DNA of 16,560 bases from Verrucomicrobiia bacterium (GTDB lineage Bacteria > Verrucomicrobiota > Verrucomicrobiia > Opitutales > Opitutaceae), in the NCBI GenBank assembly GCA_030424825.1, contig JAUHWE010000022.1, positions 1-16,560 of the forward strand, in the 5' to 3' direction. The number at the start of each line of letters is the position of its first letter. The stretch's first letter is position 1. Positions 1-7,162 of this stretch are shown here, in pieces. The translations under genes were made by a program, and so were the position numbers. The notes below the pieces were generated by a model, which did no database searches, was not told the origin of the DNA, and saw only the letters and a list, made by a program, of their open reading frames with translations.

Positions 1-987
1 GGCACTGGTTACCGTGATGCTGGAAAGCACCATCTTTTTAGCTCTCACTTTGGCCCAAGGAGAAAGAAGACCGACCGATAACAGGGTCGCGATCAAGTTG
101 GAAATGGTCACCCATATGTATCTGCCGGTCCGTACGTCTGAACGAAAGGTGATGTCCTGGTCATGTCCAAGACTGAGTACTGAAAGATTGTAGCGCAGCA
201 ATTGGGCACCGAGAAAACCGATAATGATCGCAAACACAGGGATGTAGACACCGTAAATGATCCCTAGAATGAGGAATGGCGCTGATTCTTCCGAAAAGCC
301 CGAACCCGTGGCATTAGTCACCGCGATGGTTCCCACCACTACACCGCCCACCAGCAATCCGATCCCTAGGATGATGCCCAACGCAGAGAGGTATATCTTA
401 AAGTACGGGCCGGTATCACCCTTATAGTTAAAGGGAGTTTTCCCAATGGAGGCGTTCCCATAAATGTATTCAGCAATCTTCAACTTGAAGAGTGGATATA
501 GAATGCCTGCTGTGATATAGGTCAAAAAAGCATAGCCCCAATAGGCGCTGTACGCCTCTCCCGTTCTTCCGGAAAAATGGAATCGCACGTTCCGGAAACT
601 GGTATTATGCATCCAAAAACGAAGCGATGAGGCAATAAAGAAAGGTCCTAGTGCAACCAATACAAGGATGACTCCTAGGCCAATAAACGGGCTGATAATG
701 TTATTGATTCCCAATACATAGAGGATGATGGCAAAGTAGATGACGAGATACGCCTTCAGCATTCGCTTCGGATTCGCCAGATAGTCGAATCGATTGTCGT
801 CGAGAACAGTGTTCGCATAAAAATATCGACGCGTGCGGACTTTTGCCCAGGGAAGATAAATACCAAGCGTCAAGATGGTCAGCGCCACATTGACGATCCA
901 GATCTTAAAATACTCACCGGCAGTGCCGTTGAAGGTGATGGGAAAATCCCTAGAGGTGGAGGGTTCTTCGAAACTTACGGTATCCAT
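1..987 (-). CDS. DUF898 (YjgN-like) integral membrane protein, 3' end off the window
   Basis: The open frame reads leftward from an ATG at 985-987 and is still open at base 1, giving 329 residues without a stop. Residues 18-60 have the DUF898 signature: an F-x-G-x-x-GEYFKIW stretch, a membrane segment, then LGIYLPWAKVRTRRYF. The pattern recurs, which is typical of the family: a G-x-x-GEAY unit near 140-150, GDTGPYFKIY near 190, and SVGLLSPWAKVRAKK at about 304-318. Several further hydrophobic segments lie between (about 80-120, 198-222, 238-262). The family is a multi-pass inner-membrane protein of unknown function. No clear Shine-Dalgarno precedes the ATG. It is divergent from the gene at 1300. 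Family call is from my own translation and is confident; no function can be given. Confidence 0.87.
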   Translation of the reverse strand, partial: MDTVSFEEPSTSRDFPITFNGTAGEYFKIWIVNVALTILTLGIYLPWAKVRTRRYFYANTVLDDNRFDYLANPKRMLKAYLVIYFAIILYVLGINNIISPFIGLGVILVLVALGPFFIASSLRFWMHNTSFRNVRFHFSGRTGEAYSAYWGYAFLTYITAGILYPLFKLKIAEYIYGNASIGKTPFNYKGDTGPYFKIYLSALGIILGIGLLVGGVVVGTIAVTNATGSGFSEESAPFLILGIIYGVYIPVFAIIIGFLGAQLLRYNLSVLSLGHDQDITFRSDVRTGRYIWVTISNLIATLLSVGLLSPWAKVRAKKMVLSSITVTSA

Positions 988-1096
988 GAATTGAGGTAGA
1001 GGATTTTAATTACGTAATAACGCTGCTTGCCGATCCCAAAGAACTCAAGCGATTTCTGATGCCCGCCCCGACCGGGCAAGAAGAAATTCCTGTCCT

Positions 1097-1127
1097 GCGG
1101 TCGCCGCGAGCGACGTCCCTACAGAAT
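1097..1127. repeat. REP-like palindromic element, copy 1
   Basis: A 31-bp stretch matches 5826-5856 at 29 of 31 positions. Its core GTCGCCGCGAGCGAC (1100-1114) forms a 5-bp stem (GTCGC/GCGAC) with a 5-nt loop. Read on the minus strand it begins TGTAGGGACGTCGC, which resembles the start of the repeats at 15495 and 15559 (TGTAGGTCGTC). The intergenic placement and palindromic core suggest a dispersed REP-type element. Confidence 0.7.
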
Positions 1128-1224
1128 ATTCGACTTGTGAGTCACGTTCTCGATTAGCTCGGACTAGCACCCCCAAGAGCCTCTGAAAAGGACGACTTCC
1201 ATCCTGCCGAATGAGGCCACCTAC

Positions 1225-1240
1225 ATTACAAAATTGTAAT
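1225..1240. promoter_or_regulatory. Inverted repeat ATTACAA-AA-TTGTAAT, possible operator
   Basis: Two perfect 7-bp arms (ATTACAA and TTGTAAT) flank an AA centre, 59 bp upstream of the start codon at 1300. The size and symmetry fit a binding site for a dimeric helix-turn-helix repressor or activator, but no cognate regulator is identifiable nearby. A related ATTAC/GTAAT palindrome lies at 1009-1018. Confidence 0.35.
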
Positions 1241-1299
1241 GAAACAATTGAACCCTTCGCGCGTCTTACCCTCGAAGCAGATGATAGTTTAGAATTGAA

Positions 1300-1971
1300 A
1301 TGAATCACGTAACGAAAAGAAGCACACTGATGCTAGCCATTGCGGCGATCGCGATCGCGACGACCGCGATCGAAACCGCTGAAGCGGACCCTAGGGTAGA
1401 GGTAAGAGGGAGCATTGGGCTCCGCCTACCGAATGGGGCCATATCGATATCCGTGGGTAATTCACGGTACCACTACCATCGCGGAACCTACTACAAAAAA
1501 GGGAAGCGAGGCTACGTAGTCGCAAGCCCTCCTCGGGGAGCGGTGATTCGGGAACTGCCACGCGGCCATACGCGGATCGTAATCGCAGGGGATGTCTACT
1601 ACCGCTACCGCGGCGCCTACTACCGACGCGAACCGCACGGCTATATTGTGGTGGACGCTCCGCTCGTCGTTCGAGAGAAGACGCCCACTTCCACAGTTGA
1701 GACTGACCCTCTGAAAAACTACCAATCCGTTTGGGTAGGCGACCAGGAACTGCTCTTCCGGGACGGCCAGTTCTTCGAGAAAACACCGGAAGGCATTGTC
1801 TGGATTGAGGCTCCAATCGGAGCGATCACTCCCGAGATTCCTGCCGACGCAGTAAGCGTCTGGTATCAGGATAGAGAATACTTTGACTCCGATGGCGTCT
1901 ACTTCCGAAAAACGCCGGAAGGATACAAGGTGGTTGAAAAGCCCTGGGGTGAAGCGGTGTTAAACGAATAA
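1300..1971 (+). CDS. Secreted DUF6515-like repeat protein
   Basis: The protein has 223 residues. Residues 1-29 form a clear Sec signal peptide: basic start, an alanine/isoleucine-rich core, and probable cleavage after AEA. The mature part contains four imperfect repeats of the pattern Y-x-x-x-G-x-Y/F-Y/F, about 5-6 residues, GY-x-VV-x-x-P-x-G, centred near residues 62-80, 101-120, 150-168 and 191-209. Tyrosines and the GY-VV-P core are the conserved positions. This matches the DUF6515 type, envelope or periplasmic proteins without assigned function. The first two repeats are rich in Arg and Tyr, the last two more acidic, suggesting duplication and divergence. The signal-peptide core contains repeated GCGATC hexamers (about 1345-1371). 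Shine-Dalgarno is weak. The gene stands alone between a divergent and a convergent neighbour. Confidence 0.78.
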   Translation: MNHVTKRSTLMLAIAAIAIATTAIETAEADPRVEVRGSIGLRLPNGAISISVGNSRYHYHRGTYYKKGKRGYVVASPPRGAVIRELPRGHTRIVIAGDVYYRYRGAYYRREPHGYIVVDAPLVVREKTPTSTVETDPLKNYQSVWVGDQELLFRDGQFFEKTPEGIVWIEAPIGAITPEIPADAVSVWYQDREYFDSDGVYFRKTPEGYKVVEKPWGEAVLNE

Positions 1972-2101
1972 CCTGCCCATCGCATTACCGACGCCCTTCA
2001 AAAAACTTTAACTGGAGCGGCGACCGCCCACAATTGACAACCGCATACGTGGCGGCGCCGCTCTTGCAATTTCGTATCCTTCCCTCTTCCACCCCATAGC
2101 C

Positions 2102-2755
2102 TCAATCATCGTGGGACACCAATTGGGCGATACACTCAGCAGCATGCGTCATTACAATTAAATGACCGCCCGCTATTGGGCTGGAAACTCCTTCAGGCAA
2201 CGGAATCACCCGATCATGCTTCCCGTGTATCCTCTGCAGCTTAACGCCCACTTTCAATCCTTCCCAACGAAATATCGCCTTACACATGTTTCTGATGAAC
2301 TCCGGGTCGCTCCTAGAAAACATGCCCGACAGGTCACTCGGCAAGGATCCCGCTGAGAGGCGAATAAATTGAAGCGGAGCGAAATCAATCAAAGGATGAA
2401 GCCGCTTTAACAGACGACTGATTTCTTCTTGGCAAACAGCACTTCCGATAAGGACAAGCTTCTCCAAATCAATCTGATTCGCGATTTCGCAGGCGACTAT
2501 GCCTCCCAGCGACGTTCCAATCACAGTATCTCCTTTTCTGATACCCTGTTCAAGGATCAGCCGTTGAGCCAGCTCCCCTATCGAAGTTTCGCCTTTTGAC
2601 TTCGGCCAATCGTGAAACTCGGAGTCACTCAATTCCCGCCAGGGACCACCATACATTTCGTTCGTGGCCCCCATCCCCGGATAAAAGTGATTCATCGATT
2701 TTGTTCCAATCTGATCAGATTCCCAAGAGAATTCGTGCGAAACTGCAATCGTCAT
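2102..2755 (-). CDS. Small alpha/beta-hydrolase-fold protein
   Basis: The protein has 217 residues from ATG 2755. The nucleophile elbow is G-T-S-L-G-G with Ser82 at the centre. A HGKHDRVIPLP stretch supplies the acid residue (Asp181) and GGHL the catalytic His198, in the usual order and spacing for the superfamily. There is no signal peptide, so it is probably a cytoplasmic esterase or related hydrolase; the substrate cannot be predicted. A GGGAGAATAGGGG stretch precedes ATG 2755 and supports that start. However, the beta-strand expected at the N-terminus (NHFYPGMGA) begins right after an internal ATG at 2695, which would remove 20 residues that look unstructured and could be the true start. 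It converges with the gene at 1300. Confidence 0.75.
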   Translation of the reverse strand: MTIAVSHEFSWESDQIGTKSMNHFYPGMGATNEMYGGPWRELSDSEFHDWPKSKGETSIGELAQRLILEQGIRKGDTVIGTSLGGIVACEIANQIDLEKLVLIGSAVCQEEISRLLKRLHPLIDFAPLQFIRLSAGSLPSDLSGMFSRSDPEFIRNMCKAIFRWEGLKVGVKLQRIHGKHDRVIPLPEGVSSPIAGGHLIVMTHAAECIAQLVSHDD

Positions 2756-3203
2756 TTTCCCCTATTCTCCCACGAACTGAAATCCCGAACGAGACATCGG
2801 AATTATCAGACCCTCAATTACGCCGAACCGTTCACCATCCTTTTCAACACCATGGGACGAATGAGTTCCTTCCATGAAACGAGTAGCATACCTCACGTCA
2901 CCAGGCGTATCTTTGAGGGCTTAATCGACAGGGTTCCCGATTCCCATGGAACCCACCGCGGGGAGGAAGCCTCTTGTTGGCAGTCATCGAAAGGGGACAT
3001 TCCCCCATCGAAAAAACATTCGAATGAGCAGCCCAAAGCCATTTCGAATCGCGTTGATGGGCCATAGTGAGAATTCGTGTGAAAAAGGCGAATTATGCCT
3101 AAAACTGGGCAAGATACGATTGGATATTCTATGGATTCGAACTAGGATAGACGATGCAATTTACCGTGCTGGGCACGGCTGGAAAACCGAACCAATACTA
3201 ACT
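2756..3203. other. 448-bp stretch without a convincing gene
   Basis: Open frames cross this region on the plus strand (for example an upstream extension of the next gene from 2946), but their translations lack a recognisable domain and look like chance reading. A possible sigma-70-like pair TTGGAT (3120-3125) and TAGGAT (3143-3148) with a 17-bp spacer sits about 55 bp upstream of the gene at 3204; it is a weak match. A GGGG-ACATT-CCCC hairpin occurs near 2994-3007 without a T-tract. Nothing else was found. Confidence 0.5.
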
Positions 3204-3602
3204 ATGAAAAACAAGACGACAGAAACAATCAAACACGAGTCGATCCAGGTTGAAGAGCTCTTTGGTGGAAAGCTTGTCAAGGTGATCGCTTCCGGAAAAT
3301 TAAGCCGCGACAGCTACGATTTCTTCACGCCCGAATTGGACAGCCTGATCGAGCGAAATGGGAAAATTCGATTGCTTTTCGAAATGATCCACTTCGAAGG
3401 GTGGACCCTCGGAGCGGCCTGGGAAGACCTGAAATTCAGCTGTAAGCACTTCAGCGATATCGAACGAATCGCCGTAGTCGGAAACAAGAAATGGGAAAAG
3501 GCGATGGTCGTCGTCTGCAAACCTTTCACCAAAGCTAAGATTCGCTATTTCGACATTTCAGAAATCGGATTGGCCAACGACTGGGTTGCAGAAGGATTCT
3601 AA
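3204..3602 (+). CDS. SpoIIAA-like (STAS-fold) protein
   Basis: The protein has 132 residues. It follows the SpoIIAA-like family pattern throughout: G-KLSRDSYDFF near 31-41, NGKIRLLFEM near 52-61, FEGWTLGAAWEDLKF at 64-78, a beta strand IERIAVVG at 86-93, the W97 region, and KIRYFDISE at 112-120. Length is typical of the stand-alone family (about 115-130). Members have an anti-sigma-antagonist-like fold, but their role is generally unknown; some bind lipophilic ligands. A longer in-frame reading exists from 2946, but the extra 86 residues are not conserved-looking, so ATG 3204 is chosen although its Shine-Dalgarno is poor. The aldolase gene follows after 61 bp on the same strand, so co-transcription is possible. 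Confidence 0.82.
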   Translation: MKNKTTETIKHESIQVEELFGGKLVKVIASGKLSRDSYDFFTPELDSLIERNGKIRLLFEMIHFEGWTLGAAWEDLKFSCKHFSDIERIAVVGNKKWEKAMVVVCKPFTKAKIRYFDISEIGLANDWVAEGF

Positions 3603-3635
3603 AACCGTGCAAACGTCCACTTGCCACGTACAGGT

Positions 3636-3652
3636 TTGAGAATCTCAAGGAG
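3636..3652 (+). promoter_or_regulatory. Dyad overlapping the aldolase Shine-Dalgarno
   Basis: TTGAGA-A-TCTCAA (3636-3648) is a perfect inverted repeat with one central base. Its right arm overlaps the AAGGAG ribosome-binding site at 3647-3652, which lies 11 nt before the ATG at 3664. It could be a protein operator, or in RNA a small hairpin that partly covers the ribosome-binding site. The ribosome-binding site itself is well supported; the regulatory role is inference. Confidence 0.4.
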
Positions 3653-3663
3653 AATAAACGTCT

Positions 3664-4689
3664 ATGGAACCTTTAAAATCATTAAACCATATCGCCAAAG
3701 CCCTAGTAGTATCTGATAAGGGACTACTCGCAATCGATGAAAGCATTCCCACGATGGGAAAACGGTTCGCGCCACATGGAGTCGAGAACCACCTGGACAA
3801 CCGGCAGGACTATCGAGAGAACATTCTGTCTACGCCAGGTTTGAGCGAATTTATCAGCGGGACCATTCTCTTCGATGAAACCATTCGCCAAAAAGCGCAC
3901 AACGGGATACCAATGGCTGAATTCCTAGGCGAGAAAGGCATCATCCCCGGAATTAAGGTCGATCGAGGACTGAAAGACTTTCCGGGATTTCCTGGCGAAA
4001 AATACACGCAGGGACTGGATGAGTTAGCGACACGTCTCGACGAATACCGGGAGTTGGGAGCGAGATTTACCAAATGGCGAGCGGTCATCACTATTGGCGA
4101 AGGCATACCAACATCGACCACCATTGAGACGAGTGCTCGCTCATTGGCTATGTTTGCCGCCATGAGCCAAGCCGCAGGACTGGTACCGGTCGTCGAGCCC
4201 GAAGTGCTCATGACGGGGAATCACACCTTAGAACGCTACGAATTGGTCTCAGCGATCACCCTCAAAACGGTCTTCGGACTGCTCGCGGATCACAGAGTCG
4301 AGCTGGAGGGCATGCTTCTCAAAACTGGCATGGTCCTCTCAGGGGATTCCTGTAACGTACAAGCGGATACCCATTCAATCGCCGCAGCCACTCTTAGATG
4401 CCTTCTACGAACCGTGCCCGCTTCCGTACCTGGAATCCTCTTCTTATCAGGAGGACAAAGCGAAGCCGAAGCCACCCGAAACCTAAATGCCATTTGCCGC
4501 CTCGGAGGCGCTCCTTGGGCGCTTAGTATATCGTTCGGACGGGCCCTCCAAGCCACCGCTCTCGCGACTTGGAAAGGAAAGCCTGAAAACGCAGGTGCAG
4601 CTCAATCGGCACTGCTCAATCGGGCCCGACTCAACAGCCTCGCCATGCAAGGCAAGTATTCGGAAGAAATGGATACTCTAATCGAATAG
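3664..4689 (+). CDS. Class I fructose-bisphosphate aldolase (eukaryotic type)
   Basis: The 341-residue protein belongs to the glycolytic class I aldolase family, which cleaves fructose 1,6-bisphosphate to dihydroxyacetone phosphate and glyceraldehyde 3-phosphate through a Schiff base and needs no metal. Visible active-site motifs are AIDES with Asp25, GIKVDRG with Lys98, FTKWR (Lys137, Arg139), VVEPEV (Glu178, Glu180), GMLLKTGMV with the Schiff-base Lys220, FLSGGQSE (260-267) and the phosphate-binding SFGRALQ (Arg293). All expected catalytic residues are present. It lacks the C-terminal tyrosine of animal enzymes, as bacterial members often do. AAGGAG precedes the ATG. The enzyme is cytoplasmic and serves glycolysis and gluconeogenesis. 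This is not the DhnA-type bacterial class I enzyme (FbaB), so no symbol is given. Confidence 0.95.
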   Translation: MEPLKSLNHIAKALVVSDKGLLAIDESIPTMGKRFAPHGVENHLDNRQDYRENILSTPGLSEFISGTILFDETIRQKAHNGIPMAEFLGEKGIIPGIKVDRGLKDFPGFPGEKYTQGLDELATRLDEYRELGARFTKWRAVITIGEGIPTSTTIETSARSLAMFAAMSQAAGLVPVVEPEVLMTGNHTLERYELVSAITLKTVFGLLADHRVELEGMLLKTGMVLSGDSCNVQADTHSIAAATLRCLLRTVPASVPGILFLSGGQSEAEATRNLNAICRLGGAPWALSISFGRALQATALATWKGKPENAGAAQSALLNRARLNSLAMQGKYSEEMDTLIE

Positions 4690-4787
4690 CCACCACAAGG
4701 ATTTGGCTACTTGTATTCTCTAACGGCGAATTATGTGGAACAAATCAGCCTCCTAAGCTAACCAAAGGAAAATCTAGCGATTCGCCA

Positions 4788-5777
4788 TTGAAATCAACCA
4801 CCCTCTACTTCTTCTGCGTTCTCTTTTGCTTCGCAAACATTACTCAGGCCGACAGCGAGAGCGGGCTCAGTCACCAAGCCCTCTTCGGCCCCAATACCGA
4901 ATACCCTTATTTCGAATCGATTTCCTTTCCCGAATCCGCCGATCCTGGAGCGTTCAACCTGCAGATCGCCCACTTTCTCGCTGAATCGAGCCTGCTCGCC
5001 TATGTCACCGAGGAGGAATTTATCGCCGAGACTCTGAAAAAGGCAGGATTTCCGGAAACGCGCTTTTTCGCACACGAAGGAACCTTTGCTTTCCTCGCCA
5101 TAAACGAAGACAGCCTCGTGTTGAGTTTTCGGGGAAGCGAAACCGCCAACAAGGCCGACTACACCACCGACGCGAAAATCGTTCAAACCCAATTCTACGA
5201 ATACGGCACCGCACACTTCGGATTCATTGAAGCGTTCGAATGGGTTCGTTCGGATCTAGACGATGTCATACAAAAATTGCTGGAAGACAGGGAGCGGTCT
5301 ATTTGGGTAACCGGTCATAGCTTGGGAGCCGCGCTGGCCACCCTCTATGGGATTCATCAAAAGAATCGAGTTTCTGCGATCTATCCCATTGGGTCTCCAC
5401 GTGTAGGGGGCATCGAGTTCGCGAAAAACACGCAGGATTTAGTCAAAGTGTATCGAATTGTCAATGACAATGACATCATTCCCAGAGTGCCGACTCCTCC
5501 GTTTTACAGGCACATCGGATCCACTTACTACTTAACCTCTTCTGGTGAGCTTGTGATAGACCCCACGTTAACTCAAAAGTGGGAGAGCCAACGCAAAGGG
5601 CACGCCGCTCTGATCCAAACGCTTTACAAGGAACATTGGCAAAAGGGCGACTTTAGCGCGGTCCCCACTGACTACGTGGTTGACCACTCACCCCGGCTCT
5701 ATGCCGAAGCGCTCGCGAAATTGACGGGTGACGACGTGACGCAGATCGAAGCGGAAACGCAAACGTCCCAAGATTAG
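4788..5777 (+). CDS. Secreted lipase, class 3 family
   Basis: The 329-residue protein begins with a signal peptide (about 1-21, cleavage after TQA), so it is exported. The lipase class 3 domain spans roughly 65-250: LSFRGSE (112-118) with the oxyanion-side FRG motif, AHFGFIEAF (142-150), the nucleophile elbow GHSLG with Ser178, GSPRVGG (202-208), VNDNDIIPRVP with catalytic Asp229, and YRHIG with catalytic His242. The triad is complete. It probably hydrolyses ester bonds of lipids outside the cytoplasm; the substrate is unknown. The start is TTG: no ATG or GTG lies upstream in frame, and it places the signal peptide correctly. The nearest purine-rich site (AAAGGA, 4764-4769) is 18 nt away, so initiation may be weak. 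A weak terminator follows. Confidence 0.88.
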   Translation: MKSTTLYFFCVLFCFANITQADSESGLSHQALFGPNTEYPYFESISFPESADPGAFNLQIAHFLAESSLLAYVTEEEFIAETLKKAGFPETRFFAHEGTFAFLAINEDSLVLSFRGSETANKADYTTDAKIVQTQFYEYGTAHFGFIEAFEWVRSDLDDVIQKLLEDRERSIWVTGHSLGAALATLYGIHQKNRVSAIYPIGSPRVGGIEFAKNTQDLVKVYRIVNDNDIIPRVPTPPFYRHIGSTYYLTSSGELVIDPTLTQKWESQRKGHAALIQTLYKEHWQKGDFSAVPTDYVVDHSPRLYAEALAKLTGDDVTQIEAETQTSQD

Positions 5778-5785
5778 GGAGCTTC

Positions 5786-5811
5786 TTTCGATCTGAACCG
5801 ATTGATTTTTT
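5786..5811 (+). terminator. Weak intrinsic terminator after the lipase gene
   Basis: TCGATC (5788-5793) can pair with GATTGA (5800-5805) through six pairs including one G-U, with a 6-nt loop, followed by TTTTTT (5806-5811). It lies 8 bp after the stop codon. The stem is AT-rich, so termination would be modest. Confidence 0.45.
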
Positions 5812-5825
5812 ATTGTTTGGGCAAT

Positions 5826-5856
5826 GCGGTCGCCGCGAGCGACGTCGCTACCGAAT
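5826..5856. repeat. REP-like palindromic element, copy 2
   Basis: This element matches 1097-1127 at 29 of 31 positions. The palindromic core GTCGCCGCGAGCGAC lies at 5829-5843. It is between the lipase terminator and the nnrS promoter, again in intergenic DNA. Confidence 0.7.
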
Positions 5857-5902
5857 TTCCCCTATCATATCCTCTGTTCTCCGCAGCTTTTCGCTCTCTT
5901 TA

Positions 5903-5944
5903 TTGATCTAAATCATGATCTTTCAGGCAGTTTTGCTCTAGAAT
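5903..5944 (+). promoter_or_regulatory. FNR/DNR-type activated promoter of the nnrS operon
   Basis: TTGAT-CTAA-ATCAT (5903-5916) matches the FNR/DNR box consensus TTGAT-N4-RTCAA at 9 of 10 fixed positions. A -10 hexamer TAGAAT (5939-5944, 5 of 6 to TATAAT) begins 29.5 bp from the box centre, predicting transcription from about 5951 with the box near -41.5. That is the class II arrangement, in which the box replaces the -35. The nirK promoter has the same spacing. The predicted transcription start lies only about 3 nt before the first possible start codon. Confidence 0.72.
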
Positions 5945-5953
5945 AACGACAGC

Positions 5954-7162
5954 TTGAACAATCAATCAAATAGACTGGCTCATTTGACTGCCGAACCATT
6001 CCGGCTTTTCTTTCCGGTCGGAATGACTTTCGGGCTTCTTGGCGTTATGCTTTGGCCGCTTTTCCATGCGGGCTGGCTGCCCTACTACCCGAATTTTGCC
6101 CACACCCGGCTCATGATCGAAGGATTCGCCGCGTTTTTCATCTTTGGCTTCCTCATGACTGCAGGACCTCGGCTCCTCGGAAGCGAGCCGTTTACCCGGA
6201 ATGCGGTATTCACCGTTTTCATTCTCACCTGCGCCGCTGGCATCGCCCATCTCGGCAATCAAACCGCATTGGGCGATCTCCTGTTTTGTCTGGCAACTAG
6301 CAGCGTCGTTATTCAGGCCGCTCGGGCCTACCGGAATCGATGCGATTGCCCCCCTCCCGGTTTTCCCCTGGCAGCTCTCGGACTGTTGAGCGCCTGTGCG
6401 GGGAGTCTTTTTCTCGCCCTCGTTTCACTTGGATACAATAATCCCTATCTTTTCAGCCTCGGCAAAATACTCCTATTTCAGGGGTTCACTCTACTACCCA
6501 TCATAGGCGTGGGCGCCTTTTTCTTTCCCAAGATACTGGGAGGCAGGAACGCACACGATTTCCCTGAAATGCGCGTCCCCAACCACGAGTGGAAACGGCG
6601 TTTCCTCCATAGCTGTTGGGTCGGTATCGGCTTCTTTGTATCGATTGCCTTCGAGCTTTCTGGATACATCTCTATTGCCTACTGGGTTCGCCTAGGAGCC
6701 CTTGGGGCCTATTGCATTGCGGAAATACCCTTCCAGGAATTTCACCGAGACCGGAGCATTCAGGGTACCCAGCTTCTCATCATCCTCTCCACCATCGCCC
6801 TCGGATTCGCGGGAGCGGCCATATTCCCCGCCAATAAAGTGGCTTGGCTCCATGCTTATTTTCTCGTGGGCCTTACCGGAGTGATTTTTCTCGTTTCAGT
6901 GCGTGTTGTATTCGGGCACAGCGGACGACCGGACCTGATTCTTAAAAGCGTTCGCCTGTCTAAATGGATTACGGGAACGCTCCTTTTTGCCGCGGCAACA
7001 CGGATATTCGCCGATTTCTACCTTTCCGTACAGACCAGCCACTACCTATATGCATCCGCCCTCTGGCTCGCATGCGGATTCGCATGGATGCTATTCGTCG
7101 CTCCGAAGACAATGGCGACAGAACCGGTGGGAGCCCGAACCTGCACTTCCGCGTCCAAATGA
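5954..7162 (+). CDS. nnrS: NnrS family heme-copper membrane protein (nitric oxide response)
   Basis: The 402-residue protein has about eleven or twelve hydrophobic segments and matches NnrS along its length. The N-terminal EPFRLFFPVG precedes the first segment. The family's histidine-containing stretch AHTRLMIEGFAAFFIFGFLM follows near residues 49-68, then the TAGPRLLG turn. NnrS is an inner-membrane heme-copper protein that helps cells withstand NO; its exact chemistry is not settled. It is the first gene of an operon under an FNR/DNR box, overlapping the next gene by 4 bp (ATGA). The start is uncertain: TTG 5954 is the furthest upstream but would be almost leaderless from the predicted promoter. 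TTG 5984, which would begin at TAEPFRLFF, is an alternative. No Shine-Dalgarno is seen for either. Confidence 0.88.
   Translation: MNNQSNRLAHLTAEPFRLFFPVGMTFGLLGVMLWPLFHAGWLPYYPNFAHTRLMIEGFAAFFIFGFLMTAGPRLLGSEPFTRNAVFTVFILTCAAGIAHLGNQTALGDLLFCLATSSVVIQAARAYRNRCDCPPPGFPLAALGLLSACAGSLFLALVSLGYNNPYLFSLGKILLFQGFTLLPIIGVGAFFFPKILGGRNAHDFPEMRVPNHEWKRRFLHSCWVGIGFFVSIAFELSGYISIAYWVRLGALGAYCIAEIPFQEFHRDRSIQGTQLLIILSTIALGFAGAAIFPANKVAWLHAYFLVGLTGVIFLVSVRVVFGHSGRPDLILKSVRLSKWITGTLLFAAATRIFADFYLSVQTSHYLYASALWLACGFAWMLFVAPKTMATEPVGARTCTSASK

Larger units (their letters stand above)
988..1299. other. Divergent intergenic region with two ATTAC/GTAAT dyads and a REP-like element
   Basis: This 312-bp gap separates two divergently transcribed genes. 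It holds a 10-bp perfect palindrome ATTACGTAAT at 1009-1018 just upstream of the DUF898 gene, a REP-like element at 1097-1127, and an inverted repeat at 1225-1240 upstream of the DUF6515-like gene. I see no convincing sigma-70 promoter and no conserved-looking small protein. Confidence 0.6.

Noticed and set aside
1391-1816. Long minus-strand open frames opposite the DUF6515-like gene
   Set aside because: They are antisense readings with low-complexity Arg/Ser/Pro composition; the plus-strand protein has a signal peptide and repeats.
2946-3203. 86-residue N-terminal extension of the SpoIIAA-like protein
   Set aside because: The extension has no family resemblance and would make the protein much longer than stand-alone members.
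4687-4709. Possible terminator after the aldolase gene (TAGCCA/TGGCTA arms)
   Set aside because: A 6-bp stem with an 11-nt loop and no T-tract is too weak.
6964-7158. Upstream extension of the nirV-like frame inside nnrS
   Set aside because: It runs through nnrS coding sequence, has no signal peptide, and the ATGA overlap at 7159 gives a natural start followed by one.
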